A DNA stretch of 64,000 bases from Ignelater luminosus (lineage: Eukaryota; Arthropoda; Insecta; Coleoptera; Elateridae). The stretch is from positions 19,984 through 83,983 of the forward strand of contig VTPC01000668.1 in the NCBI GenBank assembly GCA_011009095.1, in the 5' to 3' direction. The position numbers and the translations under genes were made by a program. The notes beneath the pieces are model-generated. The model worked only from the letters and a program-made list of their open reading frames with translations, did no database searches and was not told where the DNA came from. Position 1 is the first letter of the stretch. Every line of letters starts with the position of its first letter. This document shows, in pieces, positions 45,861 through 58,495 of the stretch.

Positions 45861-48800
45861 CATCGTGCAAGCTTTAAATGACTTAAGTGTAACCCTACAC
45901 TTAATGTAAATCATCGTTGGCTGTTAAAAAATGGTTACGGAAATTATTCCTATATAACGTAAAAAAAACAAGTTAAAATTGTATAAAAAAGCAGAAAAAT
46001 AATTTCCGTTAACTAAAAACTTATCTGTAGTAGCCTTTTACCCGTCGGCACTAATTTTTGCTGCCGATGAAAACATGTCATCATCCCGTCGTTGATGTGC
46101 CTTTTATGCTGAAATATTTAAATAGCTCTTAAAAGAATCTTCTTTTTCTTGGTTATTTATTCATTTAAATAAAATTCAAATTATAGGTTTTTTCGTTAAA
46201 AAAAAGATTGTTAAAACCGTTTTCTCTTTTCCTGTGCTAGGTTACGAAACAGATTTTTCGCTATCTGTCGAAAATTAATCCTTAAACGTGAATCATTTTA
46301 ATGTTTCATCTGCTATTTGCACTGTTTAAATTTAATAACATTAAACAACAAGGAATTCGTGTATTTGTTTTAATTTCAGATTTTAAGGACTCTGATTTAT
46401 GAATTAAAAAGTGTAAAATCAAAGAAAATTTTTATAATGTAAATACTTCAATTACGCTGTTTACTAAATATTGTAAGAAGCTTCATACATAGCTTACAGT
46501 TTGCTAGAGATATTCATGATCAGTTTCACTCTTTGTATTTGTAACTGAAATGAGTGATCACAGAATTCTGAATTCAAACGTGACATTATTCTCCTCATAT
46601 GAAGATGTGCCCTATAAATCTTTCTTGAGGGCATTGGTTAGTTAAATTTTGTTTTTGTTTATCATGCAAGTTATTTCTCTTAAAACAATCAAAGAAATCG
46701 AAATTACCATGGTTTTGCCAATAGTAAGGTTTCTGTCCATAGTACCATAAGTACCTTTTATATTAGAAAAGTTATGATAATGTCATTGTCAAAATGCCTA
46801 AAAATTATTTCTGGGCTACGTTCAAAAATCAGTTAAAGTGCACTCCAAGTAAAATAGATAAGATGACGTTAATCGAGTATAAGTAACTGCGGGAAAAATA
46901 GCTACAGATGTTTTATACTTGATGGACTTTTTCTGAATGGGCCCCTACAGCTGTTTTAAAGTGATTTTTGAGGTTCGTTATACTAAGCAGTTATTCTTGG
47001 GAAAAGAGAAAATGTGGTAGTTGTGAAGTTCAGTTAAGAAATTGATTCTCAGAAGAAGCTTGTTTTCATTAGCATTATCTTTGGTAGTAATTGTTTTAAG
47101 TTTAATCAGTCCAGTACAGCCCGAATTGTGTAAATACTCAATAAGTTAGGATTGAAACAAGGTAAGCCCTAGAACTGCTAAAAACGTTTAATGTGACAAA
47201 ACCATAAAAACTACTGTTTTCACTTCTAAATCACAAATGTTTGATACGGGACCAAGACAAAAATTTGCTTTGGGCTACCTACAAAAAGCATTGCTTTATA
47301 TTGCTTAATATTATTATTCAAAATGGAGTTTGCAACTTGTATTTCTTTTTTAATTATTAATATTTGATTTTTTGCAATAATCCAATGTCCCTTCTTGTGT
47401 CTTTCTTTCCATCTTCTCGTAATTACTGTTGCCTGAATCTCAAATTATTTACATTATGTACCGAAGCCAAAGACTCATTGCATCGGGTTTTTCCCCTATT
47501 TTCCTTTTTATTAGCTTGAGCCAGTTTTTCTTTTTCTAAAAAATGCTTACTAATAAGTGCCCTACTGGTTGGTTTCGTCTGACTGTTAATATAATTAGCA
47601 GTATCGTTTCACGTGTCTTTCTTTCCGTCCAACTAACCTTTAATGGCTCTTCTATAACACTCGGTTTTGAAGCACTCTGATCTTTTCTCATGTGTTTTGA
47701 TGATTGTACATTCCTTGAATTCTTTGTTGCTTTTAGGGAGATTCGAGTCTCTTAGGAAGTTGAAGCTGGGGAGATTGGGCAACTTACCACCTTACTAGAT
47801 TGATAATTCTGCACTATTACCTGTACTTGTCATTTCCTTGGTAAGCCAAAATAATAAGCTGCTAAGGAACTAAAACATCTAAATGTAAATTTCGGATTTA
47901 CTGTATAATGTTCTGTTTGCTTTTTTGATTTCATTGTTTTTTCTCTATCTCTTTCTTGTATGCTGTGGTTAGTCACTGTTTTAATTTTATTGTTTTTCCG
48001 CACACCATTGTGTCTATTTGTATGTTGTACTTTTTCATTATGTTATTCATTGTTCTTACCTTTTCCAATCTTATTTACTAGCAGTAATTAATCCTAAAGC
48101 GACGTAGTTTGCATATCTCAATATATCTATTCAGTATTATTTCTCTTCGGCGTGTCACTTAAATTCATCTTTGGTTGTGATAAGTAACATCTTTGCTTTC
48201 TTCTTTTTCTTGGCCTTTACTTTTTCTTGCTCTATCATTGTTATCTGAATATTTGAAATATTATGCCCAGTCTCATCTATCAGAGCCCTCTTCTAAATCA
48301 AATGAATTTGTATTAGTTTTTTTAATTCATTTATTCGTTCTAAACAAGTAAAGTACTCAGATATGCAGTCCTATCATCCTTTTTAACATTAATTGGTCAG
48401 CTGTTTTCTTTGCTTCATTAAATTATTTTTATCAAAATCTTTGAAGTATATACAAGAGAAGGTTATACTTTTGATTCTTTACACTTAGTGATGTCTGTTT
48501 TTGCAACTGTTTTATTTGGATTCTTGATGAAATGCATCGCGATTTTACTAATTGTTTCAGTTTTTTGATTAGGGCTTTTTATTATCTCATTGATTTTATG
48601 ATATATATATTTGTAGTTTTAGTACCTCGTACCTTTTGTCGGCTAGTAATGTGTTGCAGTATTATTTCTACATTTGGGCATGTCGGTCTTCAATATGGAT
48701 TATTATTTCGTCAGTGTTTTATATATCGGTTGGTCTTCTGCGTATGTTCTAATCTATACTTCTCTTTTCTGAAGTAGTTAAATTAGTTAAATCCAGTTTA

Positions 48801-51800
48801 AATCTCTTCTTAAACTTTTACTATTGATAATTATTTATCTATGGTCTCAACAATGTACCATCAACTGCGTGGACCCTACTGCAAGGGTGGTAGCGTTAAA
48901 TCCAAATGCGTGTCAGTATGCTCCTATATATCTGCATCAGTTTTTCTTTATCTTGGTAGTAACTCACAATTATTTTACGTGGACTCCATGCGATCAAGTT
49001 TATGAACTTGTACCCCAGATGTGAATCCAAAGCATGTTCTATTCTGATATTAAAGACTGTGCACGAAACAATTGGCCTCTAAAAATATCCGCAATGCAAC
49101 AGTGATATTAGATTTTTCGACTTGAAATCTGTTTTGGCTACAGAAGCACTACTTAAACCATAGGATAATACGTCACTGTTTGGTTTATTAGTGTATGTTG
49201 AACTATGACTTTTCATTGTTAGCATCTTTGATTTTTTGGTTTTTCTATGTTTCATTTTTTGCTCTTCTTTTCATTCTTCCAGATTTATTCTACATATTAT
49301 TGTCATTAGATTGTGGCAATGATTGTCTGGATCAGAGTAACCACAAGCTTCCAAGCATGCAAATCTAGAATCGAACAAAGAAATCTCATTTGATCAATAG
49401 AATGAACTTTTTCGATTTGGAGATTATTTGATTTTATTTTGTCCTTCCAAAAAATATTATAACCTCTTAAGCTTGGAAAGTCCAAACCGAGATGAACGAT
49501 ATTCTATAGGATTTTTGAGATGTCTTGAGGAAATGAGTCAATTTTTCTCTGTTCGACCAAAAATTGTTTAATCGAGTTGATTTATCACAATATTCGTTTC
49601 TGTTAGTGTTCAGTTGTTCATAACACGTATTGCCATACAATTTGGTTGGTTTGATAGAGAATCCTTTTTTCCCATTTGGCCTAGAGATGTGGAGTTGTAG
49701 CAGAAAGTTTTTATGTCAATAGTCTATTGATTATGGCCGGAATTCTACATATGTGGATTTTATATTATGGAAGAACAAAATTGGTTGATAGAATTGATAG
49801 TACCATAAACAATGGCCTGTATAATTCGTAAAATCCCTTGTTACGTTAAACTTGAGCAATTTTAACTCAAAATCTGTAAACATAATGCATGATGAAAATC
49901 AACTCTTTTATATGAAAATATATCATGCAACTTTAGAATTACAAAATCAAAAACATAATTCAAACATAAATCTGAAAAAAAGTAAAGAATTTTGTTTTTA
50001 AACCAGAAATATTGAAACTACTAGAGAGTCATCCAATCGGAATGTCATTTAAGATGATATTTATTCCAAAACACAGATAGGTATTTGTAATTGATTGTGA
50101 ATCATGTTATCATAACTGTGTACACTGTACACATTTAGTAAGACGATCCTACAACCTTGTTTTGGCAACTTTCAGCTTGAATTTCCTCATACTGGCTTTA
50201 TTAATATTAAAAGTAATTTTATTAAATTGAGACGCGAAGCTTTATTTCCACAGTCAGTTTTTGCTCATTAATTAGCCTATTGTTTTATCAAACAGTGCGT
50301 GTATGAAGCTTCTAAAAATATTTTCTAAAACTGAAATTTAATTGGTAATTATTAATTATTTTCTTTGGGTTAAAATATTCTAATCCAAATTGATTTTGCT
50401 TCTCAATTAATTTAAAATTCAAACATGTCAATGTATCCTGACCAAATATGGTGCTAATATTAATATTATAAAACTTCAGTATACAGTGAGTCACGAAGTA
50501 AATAAAATAATAAGTACTAAAAATCTTCAATAACCTACAAAAAATATAATTCAATATTGCACCTCCGCTTTTCACATGAAACTTCCGCACATCTAACAAA
50601 AACTCGCTTCGGCTTCATCATCCCAAATCATACAACAATTTTTTTTATTAGAGTTTGTTTCATTAATTCTAAAACAAGAAAAATAAAAAGGAGTAGGAAT
50701 TTGAGAGGGCACATTTATAGTCATTCTGAAGATGATTCCAAACATCTCGTAAACTATAAAAGCTTATATTCATACCCTATTAAAGCGAAATTAATAAAAT
50801 TCGGAATTTGCTATAAAAATTAATGGAACAAACTTTTTTTTATATGCCGCCTTACTAATAAATTATCGTAATCTATTTATAAACAATCCTTGTACTGCAT
50901 TGCTCAATCGTTTATACGGCCAGGTTTATACTGAGATTTCAAGACTAACAAGAAAAAAAGTTTGGCTGGTCCTAATTATTTATTTATAAATTGTTAGTCG
51001 GTGTGTGTAAACTTGGCCCGAAAATATACATTTGCATTTTTTCACTGTTTATATACATAATATGAATTTAACAAAAGAATCTTGTCATAAATGTACCTTT
51101 CCATGGTGCTGTGCGCCTTGGTGTAATTTTAATAATAAAATATTTATTAAAAAAATAATTGTTTCATTAAATATTTTATCAAGTATCTTTTGAAGAGTAA
51201 CGGAACAAATAATATCTTCTACAGGGTCTACACAGTTAGAAAACTTGCAGGTAAGTGTAAATCTTCTTATTTTTCTTGTATTTTCTTTAGTAGTGATCGT
51301 CCTTTCTGTATTCTTTTCTCTGTTATCTTTCCTTCTTGAAAACCGCAAATTATTCTTCCTCCTCTCACCTTGTCATCTTTGTTCTGAGAAGGTATTATTT
51401 TTGCAGTTTTCTACAATCTAACGTTACTTGCTTTCTTATACACAGCATTGTACTTTGTTTGAAAGTTTCTTTATTGGTTTTACCTGAGCTCGTAAATAAA
51501 ATACGCACTACTTACTTCAGTATGGTGTCACTTTAGTTAATTTTGGTAAAAGTCTACCAATAACCATAAAACACTGATAAACTTGAAAATGCTAATGCTT
51601 TATAATCATTTAGATTCATGTTCAGAAACAAAAGTTGTAGTTAGACTACTGTTTAATCAAACACAATTATTTATGACTAAAAAACGTCAAAATCTTCTAA
51701 TCCCCAATTCTCTCTGCACTGTATTTTCGCAGTCGCTAAGAAACTACTTTAAAACAAACTAGTCTCTGTCAATTCCTTCAAATATTGCAATCCAACAGTA

Positions 51801-53400
51801 ATGTGTGATGCGCGTATTGTGGTATCCTTCCAAGTTCCGTCCTTGTTCCCTACAGTTGTGGTAATCCGGCTGTCCTAGTCGGTTTCAGTTCGAGTTCACT
51901 CTGTGTTAGGCACAGCGGACGTCCCTATCTAGTGGCTGGACTACTGTCGTAGGGTCTTAACACATTTCCTGCTTTCTTGGAGTTCCTCTTACCAAACCCT
52001 CCCCGGGAAACATTGTTGGTAGGTTTGTGAATCACTAAAATCAGAGCCTATATCACTGTTACACTGTTTCAGTGATTATGAGACACTTTCTACCAGATTC
52101 TTGACAACCATTGGTGTTCCTATATATTTCCATTAACATAGTTATAATAAGAACATCAGACACCGTAATAGCGCTTCTCATGTATATGAAGATATCACCA
52201 GGCCTGTACCAATAATGTCCTGCTTTGAAACCGCAAAACGACAATAAAGGCATATAGTGACCCAAATAGAATCTAGAAAAGATCTTAAGGAAGACTTTCC
52301 TGTTATAATAACCAGATTCACGCGTTGTGCGAAAGAGTGAAGACGTGTTGGTAAGGTGCCTCCACCATTCCTATACCTGCCAAAAGAGTGTGCCGCCATT
52401 TCGACTAAAAATGATTCCTCTTATCACCGAAAGTTCTTTTCACCCTGCTTCAGACATTCCTTTAATATGAGAATCTACACATTTGTCACCAGACGACGCC
52501 GCGTCACTGCGTAGAAAAGCCGTCTACAAGCCATTGCCAACTGTCTATGGTTTCCAGGCTGGTACTGCAATGGATCCTCAAGAGGTAAGGCATCAGGCAA
52601 GTCCCACATCGCCTTCCACAATCTCTACCCGGTCTATTGGCATGCGGCAGTGCGGTTCTGAAAAGTAAAATGTCGCTTTTCACCATCACTGTCGTGGGCT
52701 CCAACATTGTTCTGGTTGTTCTAAGTAATATTACGAATTTTTGAAACGACATTCTTCGCCGTGTACAATTTATCTCCCCAATTTGACGAATAATTCCACT
52801 CATGCTTTTTGCTGATATTCATCACCACCACGAGAACGAAAACTTTGGCCATTCTCCATTTATCCATCATTGATCACCACTCGACTCAGTTTGCCACCTT
52901 GTCCGGAGAGTCCAGGGTCTCCGGTCTACGAAACATGGATCAGGGGTTAGAAACTTCCGAAGATCCACCACAATGACTTAATTGGACATCGATGTCATGG
53001 AAAGGAGTGTCAACTACAGCCGTCAGGTCTAACTACCACAGTCTTTTGGAGGTCTACAAAGGAAACGTCTTGAGTTCAGACCAGCACTGTTGCTGACGCC
53101 ATTGAAGCCACCACCGCTGCTACCAACGTTTTGTTCAGTCAACCGACACCGCACTGCTTAATACTCAAATTCGATTAAACTCAACCTGGGTCTTCAGATT
53201 CAGGCCATCGCTACCGAACAAACTCGTTCACAATTCAGCGTCTCGGGCCGCCCGATAATTGATTTTGTGCCATCTGCTGTCCATCACCATTACCATCATT
53301 TGCTATCCACCACCAGGTCTGCTGAGGGTTCTTGTGTTTATTATTTTTGGTCATTTCACCTTTTAAATTCACTATTTCATTACTGCAGATGAGATTAACC
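51801..53400 (+). other. Compositional island with coding-like relics, probably an old mobile element
   Basis: Over about 1.6 kb the G+C content and codon-like texture rise well above both flanks. Plus-strand frames contain protein-like stretches: IDVMERSVNYSRQV near 52985; DAIEATTAATNVLFSQ near 53095; TDTALLNTQIRLNST near 53137; and, after an apparent frame shift, IQAIATEQTRSQFSVSG near 53200, with the last frame staying open to TGA near 53390. On the minus strand 52504-52803 is open for 99 codons. I do not recognise the family. The Thr/Ala/Gln-rich text resembles gag-like or coiled-coil regions of retroelements, but I saw no reverse transcriptase, integrase or LTR pair. No intact gene can be called. 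Confidence 0.35.
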
Positions 53401-56400
53401 CTTGAATAGTCGGTCGCTTCTGACGGCTTTTTAACTTTTAAAGCAATGTCATAACTACTACTAAGTGAGGTAAAGGACTGGCTTAGGTTAGTCAGTTATC
53501 TTTTTTAACTATAAATATCGTTGTATCGCTTATGGCTTATCAAGGTAAGGCAAAAATCATCATTATCTAACTAGGGACTGCGTAAGAACACCATGTCTTT
53601 GGTAGTTACTTAGTTAGGTAGAAAAATTTTTCTGACTTAACACATCTTGAAATGAAGTTTTTTCCAGAGCTCTGTCTGTCTTTATTTTAATTTTTATTTT
53701 GGGTATGCTTTGAACTCCTAAGAATCCCAAATAAAAGTTGTCATTTGCTCGTACCGCTACGGCTCATCGTTTCTTCTTCGTTGTGTAACTCTTCAGGTCT
53801 TCGCAGTCTACTAAATAAGTAGATTACTCTTAATAATGTCATATTTTAACGAAAAGAAGACGCTTCGTATCGTTTCATTCAAAACTCTGTTGTAGTCTAG
53901 GGTAGCTAGTTTGGAATTGTCTCACAGTTGGCGTGGTGGAAACTACAATTTGCTTTTCATTTATTTGGCTAGGGCTGATACTGACATCATGGCATCATTA
54001 CCAAAATGTAAAGGAAGAGACTTTTAGTTAAATTAAAAGATTAGTATAGTCTTGGCGGAGTAGTTTCATCTATTGTTGAAGGAATCTTCCAGAAACTTAC
54101 GCAACTACCTCTTTTTGCCTACCATGGCTTTTCAAAATCGTTTTGTACCATTGTGCAGGTTCACCTATTTGTTACTGTAACCTCCTGGTAGATTTATTTC
54201 ACAACTCAATCGCTACTTTTACTCTCGCTACCTCTAATATTATCATTGCAGGAAGTAAGTATTTATCTTTTCTACTTACGAACAAAAACCTTTTTCATTT
54301 TAATTTAATAACTTCGAGCTTTTAGGTATTTTATCTACAAAAAAAGGAAACAACTTTCTAATACCATTTTAATACAATTTTGCAACACCAAATAGTCAAA
54401 GACCTATCTATATAACTGAAACAAACTTAAAAAGAAACGAAACGGTTATACCGTTTCAAATTTACTTTGGAGCATGTCAGCACTTGTCATGTTAGTTATC
54501 GAATAATTAATATGTATGCTATATCAACCTTGATGTAGCAAACTTCTTTCTCTGTTCAGACTAGCTAGGTAAGTAGTGACATCTCAAGTATTTTGCATAG
54601 GAAAATAGTGTAAATAGCTTAGTTTAATCGTTACTGCTTTGTACGTAGAGAAAACAAAATTAATTGCTTAAAACACTCGATAAAAACGTACCTTTCGTGA
54701 TATTAATTTAAACCATGTTTCTAAAGCGTAACATATTTTAAACCAGAACCATGTCTGTAGTAATTGTAGTTCACTCGATTGTGTGTTTCTCAAAAATAAA
54801 TTTAATTTTAATCAGATATTTCAGGCTTAAGCAGCAAACACGAATTGCAAAACTTAATTAGACCAAAAAAAGTAAGCAAACAAAATTAAATCCGCCTTCT
54901 TTATAAATACCATACGGTATTTGTATACATAACAAATTGTCTGCCAGTGTAATTACAATTATTAACTCATAAGTTTTGCAGTCCGCAAGTGTAATTATCT
55001 TTTTCTTTATTATCATTTTATTTTTATTTTTAAATTCATCATATTCACTTCAGCAACTGCATAGAATTACCATAGATACTCAAAATCTTTTAATGATCGA
55101 CATTGTTATTATTATTTAAACTTTTGGGCATCGAAGCATCTACAAATGATAGGTTAAGAAACTCTTTCGTCTTTTAAAAACTAACATTTCATTCAAAATA
55201 ACATAATTAAAAAAAATGTGTTCTGGTTTTCTCGCAAAATAGGTTAGAAGAATAAAATAAGAAATGATTTTAACCAAAATTATAACTCTTCGCACATAAA
55301 CCGTTACTTCTCAGGAGCACGATTTCTCATTATGTGTAATTTGAGGCTCGTGATATGAACATCTCACTTGTGGGTAGATTTTTAATTTTTTTTTAACTGA
55401 TCATTATTGAAATGCAATTTTGGTAGATTTTGATTATGTGTTACGTTCTGGTATGTGTTTTTATAATGCTGGGGTTTTTCTAGGTTAACTTTTTTGCTAT
55501 TAGTGTTTCAAAGGTTAACCATAATTGGAATGCCATATAAATCAAGTGATTAAACTTTAAAAAAAAAACACAGAACAACTGTGACGATAAAGTAATAAAA
55601 AGTAGATAATATCATTAGTAGACAGGTTGGGATTATAGGAAGGAAACGGGAGATTTGTTCTATTGTTTTTAGAACTGATACTGTTGTGAACCTTTTTGTT
55701 AACAGTCAAATGTTTTTCCTTATCTATAACTGCACAACAATTTAAGTTGGTGCTGTTAGAGAATTTGTATTTGTTAATACTGTACTGTAATTTAGATTTT
55801 AGAATTATTCCATGTCGGATGAAAGAGTGGTGGGTTTCAACTACTTGGCTGGGTCGTGGATCCCTGGTAATAACTAAATAAACAAAATGGTTTTTGTAAA
55901 TAAACCTTTACTTAAGGCTTATCGAGCATATCTTTAAAGTTTTGTTAACTTAATCTGCCTAATCAAATATTTTCGTAAAATTAATGGTTTTTGATTAACT
56001 CCTTTTCTATTACTCACGCTTGTACCTAAAGAAAGAAGAAAGTTTATCTACCATAGAATCCAAAAACATAAAACCAATACTTTTTTATCAAAAGAAATTG
56101 AACATGACGACAAAATGTTATCTAACAGGCGTATAATTTTATTACCGATTCTCTCTGAACATGCTTACCAGTTAAAGATTTTGTTCGGATATTGCACATA
56201 TCATACGTTACAAGTGATAACGTCAAATAAAACAAGATCCCTGTCTCAACTTATACGCACATACGAACAAATATAGATATAATAACAGTTTTTCCATCTT
56301 TTATCGAAACAAAAATTTACCGATAATTCAATTTGATGGATTCAAATTTAAAACTTTTTCTTCAATTATCTAACAACAATAAATGACAGATATTGACAAT

Positions 56401-57035
56401 TTATTTCTTGATCAACAACACGCACAGGTCAACGTCGTTGTCGTTTTCCTCGTGGGAAGATGAACACCATCTTCACTATATAACCACAGTTCCCAGAAGT
56501 CTTCTTGTAGAGATAAAATAACTTTAAATAATTCGAACCAGAGGTTTCTAATAAAATCTTCTAATAGTTAAACATCGGTAATTTTCTTTACGGTAGAAGA
56601 GTTCAAAATACTTGTAATTACTTGTAAATAAAAGTGTTTTATAACTGTTTTCTTTTAGAATGTATAATTTATTGTTTTGTGATGTAAGAATCAAGAACGT
56701 GGAGCGAATTATGTTTTTATACGTAATTGGATTAAGACCTTTTACTTGAGTAATACATTTTCAGAGGTACTTAATAATTTCTTAGCAAATTATGCAATTT
56801 TTTGCTCATAGAATAACGTGATCTAACTGATTAAGTTATTAGCTCCTGCTGCATAATTTGAAATTGTTGAGTTGTAAAAAGTAAAACAAAACAAAACTAT
56901 ATTTAAAAAATATCTATGTTTGGCAAATCTTACAAAATAAAAAAAAATCACACTGGTGTTACTAGTCATTAATGCAAATTTTAAACAAAAAGATTTGGAT
57001 AAGTAATTAATTACAAGTATAATTATAATCTCTTA
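53401..57035. other. Unassigned A+T-rich sequence
   Basis: No gene, RNA gene or repeat recognised. A high-affinity-type Su(H) site, CGTGGGAA, is at 56451-56458 and is listed separately. The frames at 54143-54325 and 55696-55881 are short and without motifs. Confidence 0.5.
56451..56458 (+). promoter_or_regulatory. Su(H)-type site CGTGGGAA
   Basis: A perfect match to the insect Su(H) consensus YGTGRGAA, in a modestly G+C-richer patch (56430-56470). Drosophila klu is reported to respond to Notch in some lineages, which makes such sites of interest. However, about eight YGTGRGAA matches are expected by chance in 64 kb on two strands. Confidence 0.15.
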
Positions 57036-57037
57036 CA

Positions 57038-57280
57038 ATACACCGTGTGTAACGATCACCTTCATCTTAAAATTTTGTAGGTCAAGACGAGTCATCCGAT
57101 ATGCCACTTGTTATTAATGGCCAATAAACAATCGAATATCAGCTGGACAAAATAGTTTTTATGGTAACCAATAGATGCGAAACACTTGCCAATCGATTTC
57201 GACAATTTCTTCTTTATATTCGTCTTCAAGGTGTTAATAACCATCTGTTTACATCCACTTTACTGCCCTACCTTCCATTA
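57038..57280 (+). repeat. Diverged duplicated segment, copy A
   Basis: AACCAATAGATGCGAAACAC at 57166, with the text after it (AATTTCTTCTTTATATTCGT, then a GTTTACATCCACTTTACTGCC-like stretch), matches copy B at 58147-58260 with many substitutions. The left part (ACACCGTGTGTAACGATCACC-like) weakly resembles the start of copy B. Probably an unclassified old repeat. Confidence 0.45.
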
Positions 57281-58068
57281 TTTTAAAACAGTTGAGTTAT
57301 TTCTAAGCTTTTTTACAAATCCAGTTGGCCATGCAGTCATGGGAGCTTTCTTTTATCTAATAGTGTCGGTAACCAAAAAGAAAAGGAAAATTCTGTAAGA
57401 AAACGCAACAAAAGAAAATCGTTTGTACCCCGTTTACATACCAGCTGATTGTCATTCATTTAAAAATAGTTTCGTCTCGATGTGACATTTAGCTCCAGAG
57501 ACATACCCTAAAAAAACCCATCTCAATCTACCGGGATGGGGGTGACAGCAAAAGATGATCAATTTATACTTGCACCAATCTGGTGTAGTGGTTTCGTCTT
57601 GACACATTCTATTGTGGCAAAATGAAATCATTAATTAAACATTAAATTAACTCGACATATTTCTGTGTAACTGGAAAGGATACAGGCTCAAGTCGAGTCT
57701 AAGGTTGAAGACTTTCTGTGGTATTAACTTAAAAAAATTAATATAACTTAAACGACGATAGTAGAAATGTAGAGGCAGAGTTTAGTCAACAATAGAATGC
57801 GTTGAAGCCGTTAGTACTTAACTACAAGTTACTATACTTAGCGCGCAATGTGCCAAGGCAAACCATTTATAATAGTCAAAATTCCATTTTGATGACACCT
57901 TCCATTTCCACGACACAAACAAAACCTAGAAAAGAACAATAGACAATCGCCGGTATCTAGGTTCTTGAATAATCTCTAGTTTTTTACTGCCAACAAAGGA
58001 AGCTCCATTTGGATATCATTACCCATTCTTGAGATCCAGAAGATATAAGAGAATAAACTTTATCATAT
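57281..58068. other. Unassigned sequence between duplicated segments
   Basis: No coding region. A short G+C-richer patch with the hairpin-prone text CCGGGATGGGGGTGACAG is at about 57530. Otherwise nothing recognised. Confidence 0.45.
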
Positions 58069-58265
58069 ACAGGTGGGTTACACCCTTTTTTGTTCGAAAG
58101 TTCAAAATTATGCTACTCACCATTAACCACAAATAAAATTCAGCTCTAACCAACAGATACGGAACACTTATCGATCAATTTTGGAATTTTTCTACGCATT
58201 TGTCTTTAGAGCATTGAAAGACTATCGTAAAGATTGTTTGTAAACACTACAGTTCCACTATCTTT
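58069..58265 (+). repeat. Diverged duplicated segment, copy B
   Basis: Starts with ACAGGTGGGTTACACCC and contains AACCAACAGATACGGAACAC at 58148, the counterpart of 57166 in copy A. The left text, preceded by TA, looks like the terminus of a TA-inserting transposon, but no inverted partner was found. Confidence 0.45.
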
Positions 58266-58495
58266 TTCCAAATACGACAATCAAGTCGGTCGTTTTTGCG
58301 GTATACTCGTTGGAACATCTTTCTGCAGCCAGTAGTTCAAGGTATCCAAGTACGGGAAGCGTTTTTGCAAAACAACCCAATTATGGTCATCTATAATAGA
58401 CAATAGACCAAAGACAATTGAAATTTTATTTTATGAAATACCTTTACTAGAAACAAACGAAGATAGTCCGTATTATTCTTTACAGTGTAGATATA

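Larger units (their letters stand above)
43731..51800. other. Long A+T-rich unassigned stretch
   Basis: No convincing coding region. Open frames (43764-43970, 44964-45182, 48532-48777, 48824-49024, 50312-50599, 50557-50823, 51085-51348 and others) are short, composition-driven and without motifs. Triplet microsatellites at 44949 and 45816 are listed separately. The stretch at 47380-48300 is pyrimidine-rich on the plus strand. A single TGTGAGAA octamer is at 44532. Nothing else stands out. Confidence 0.5.
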
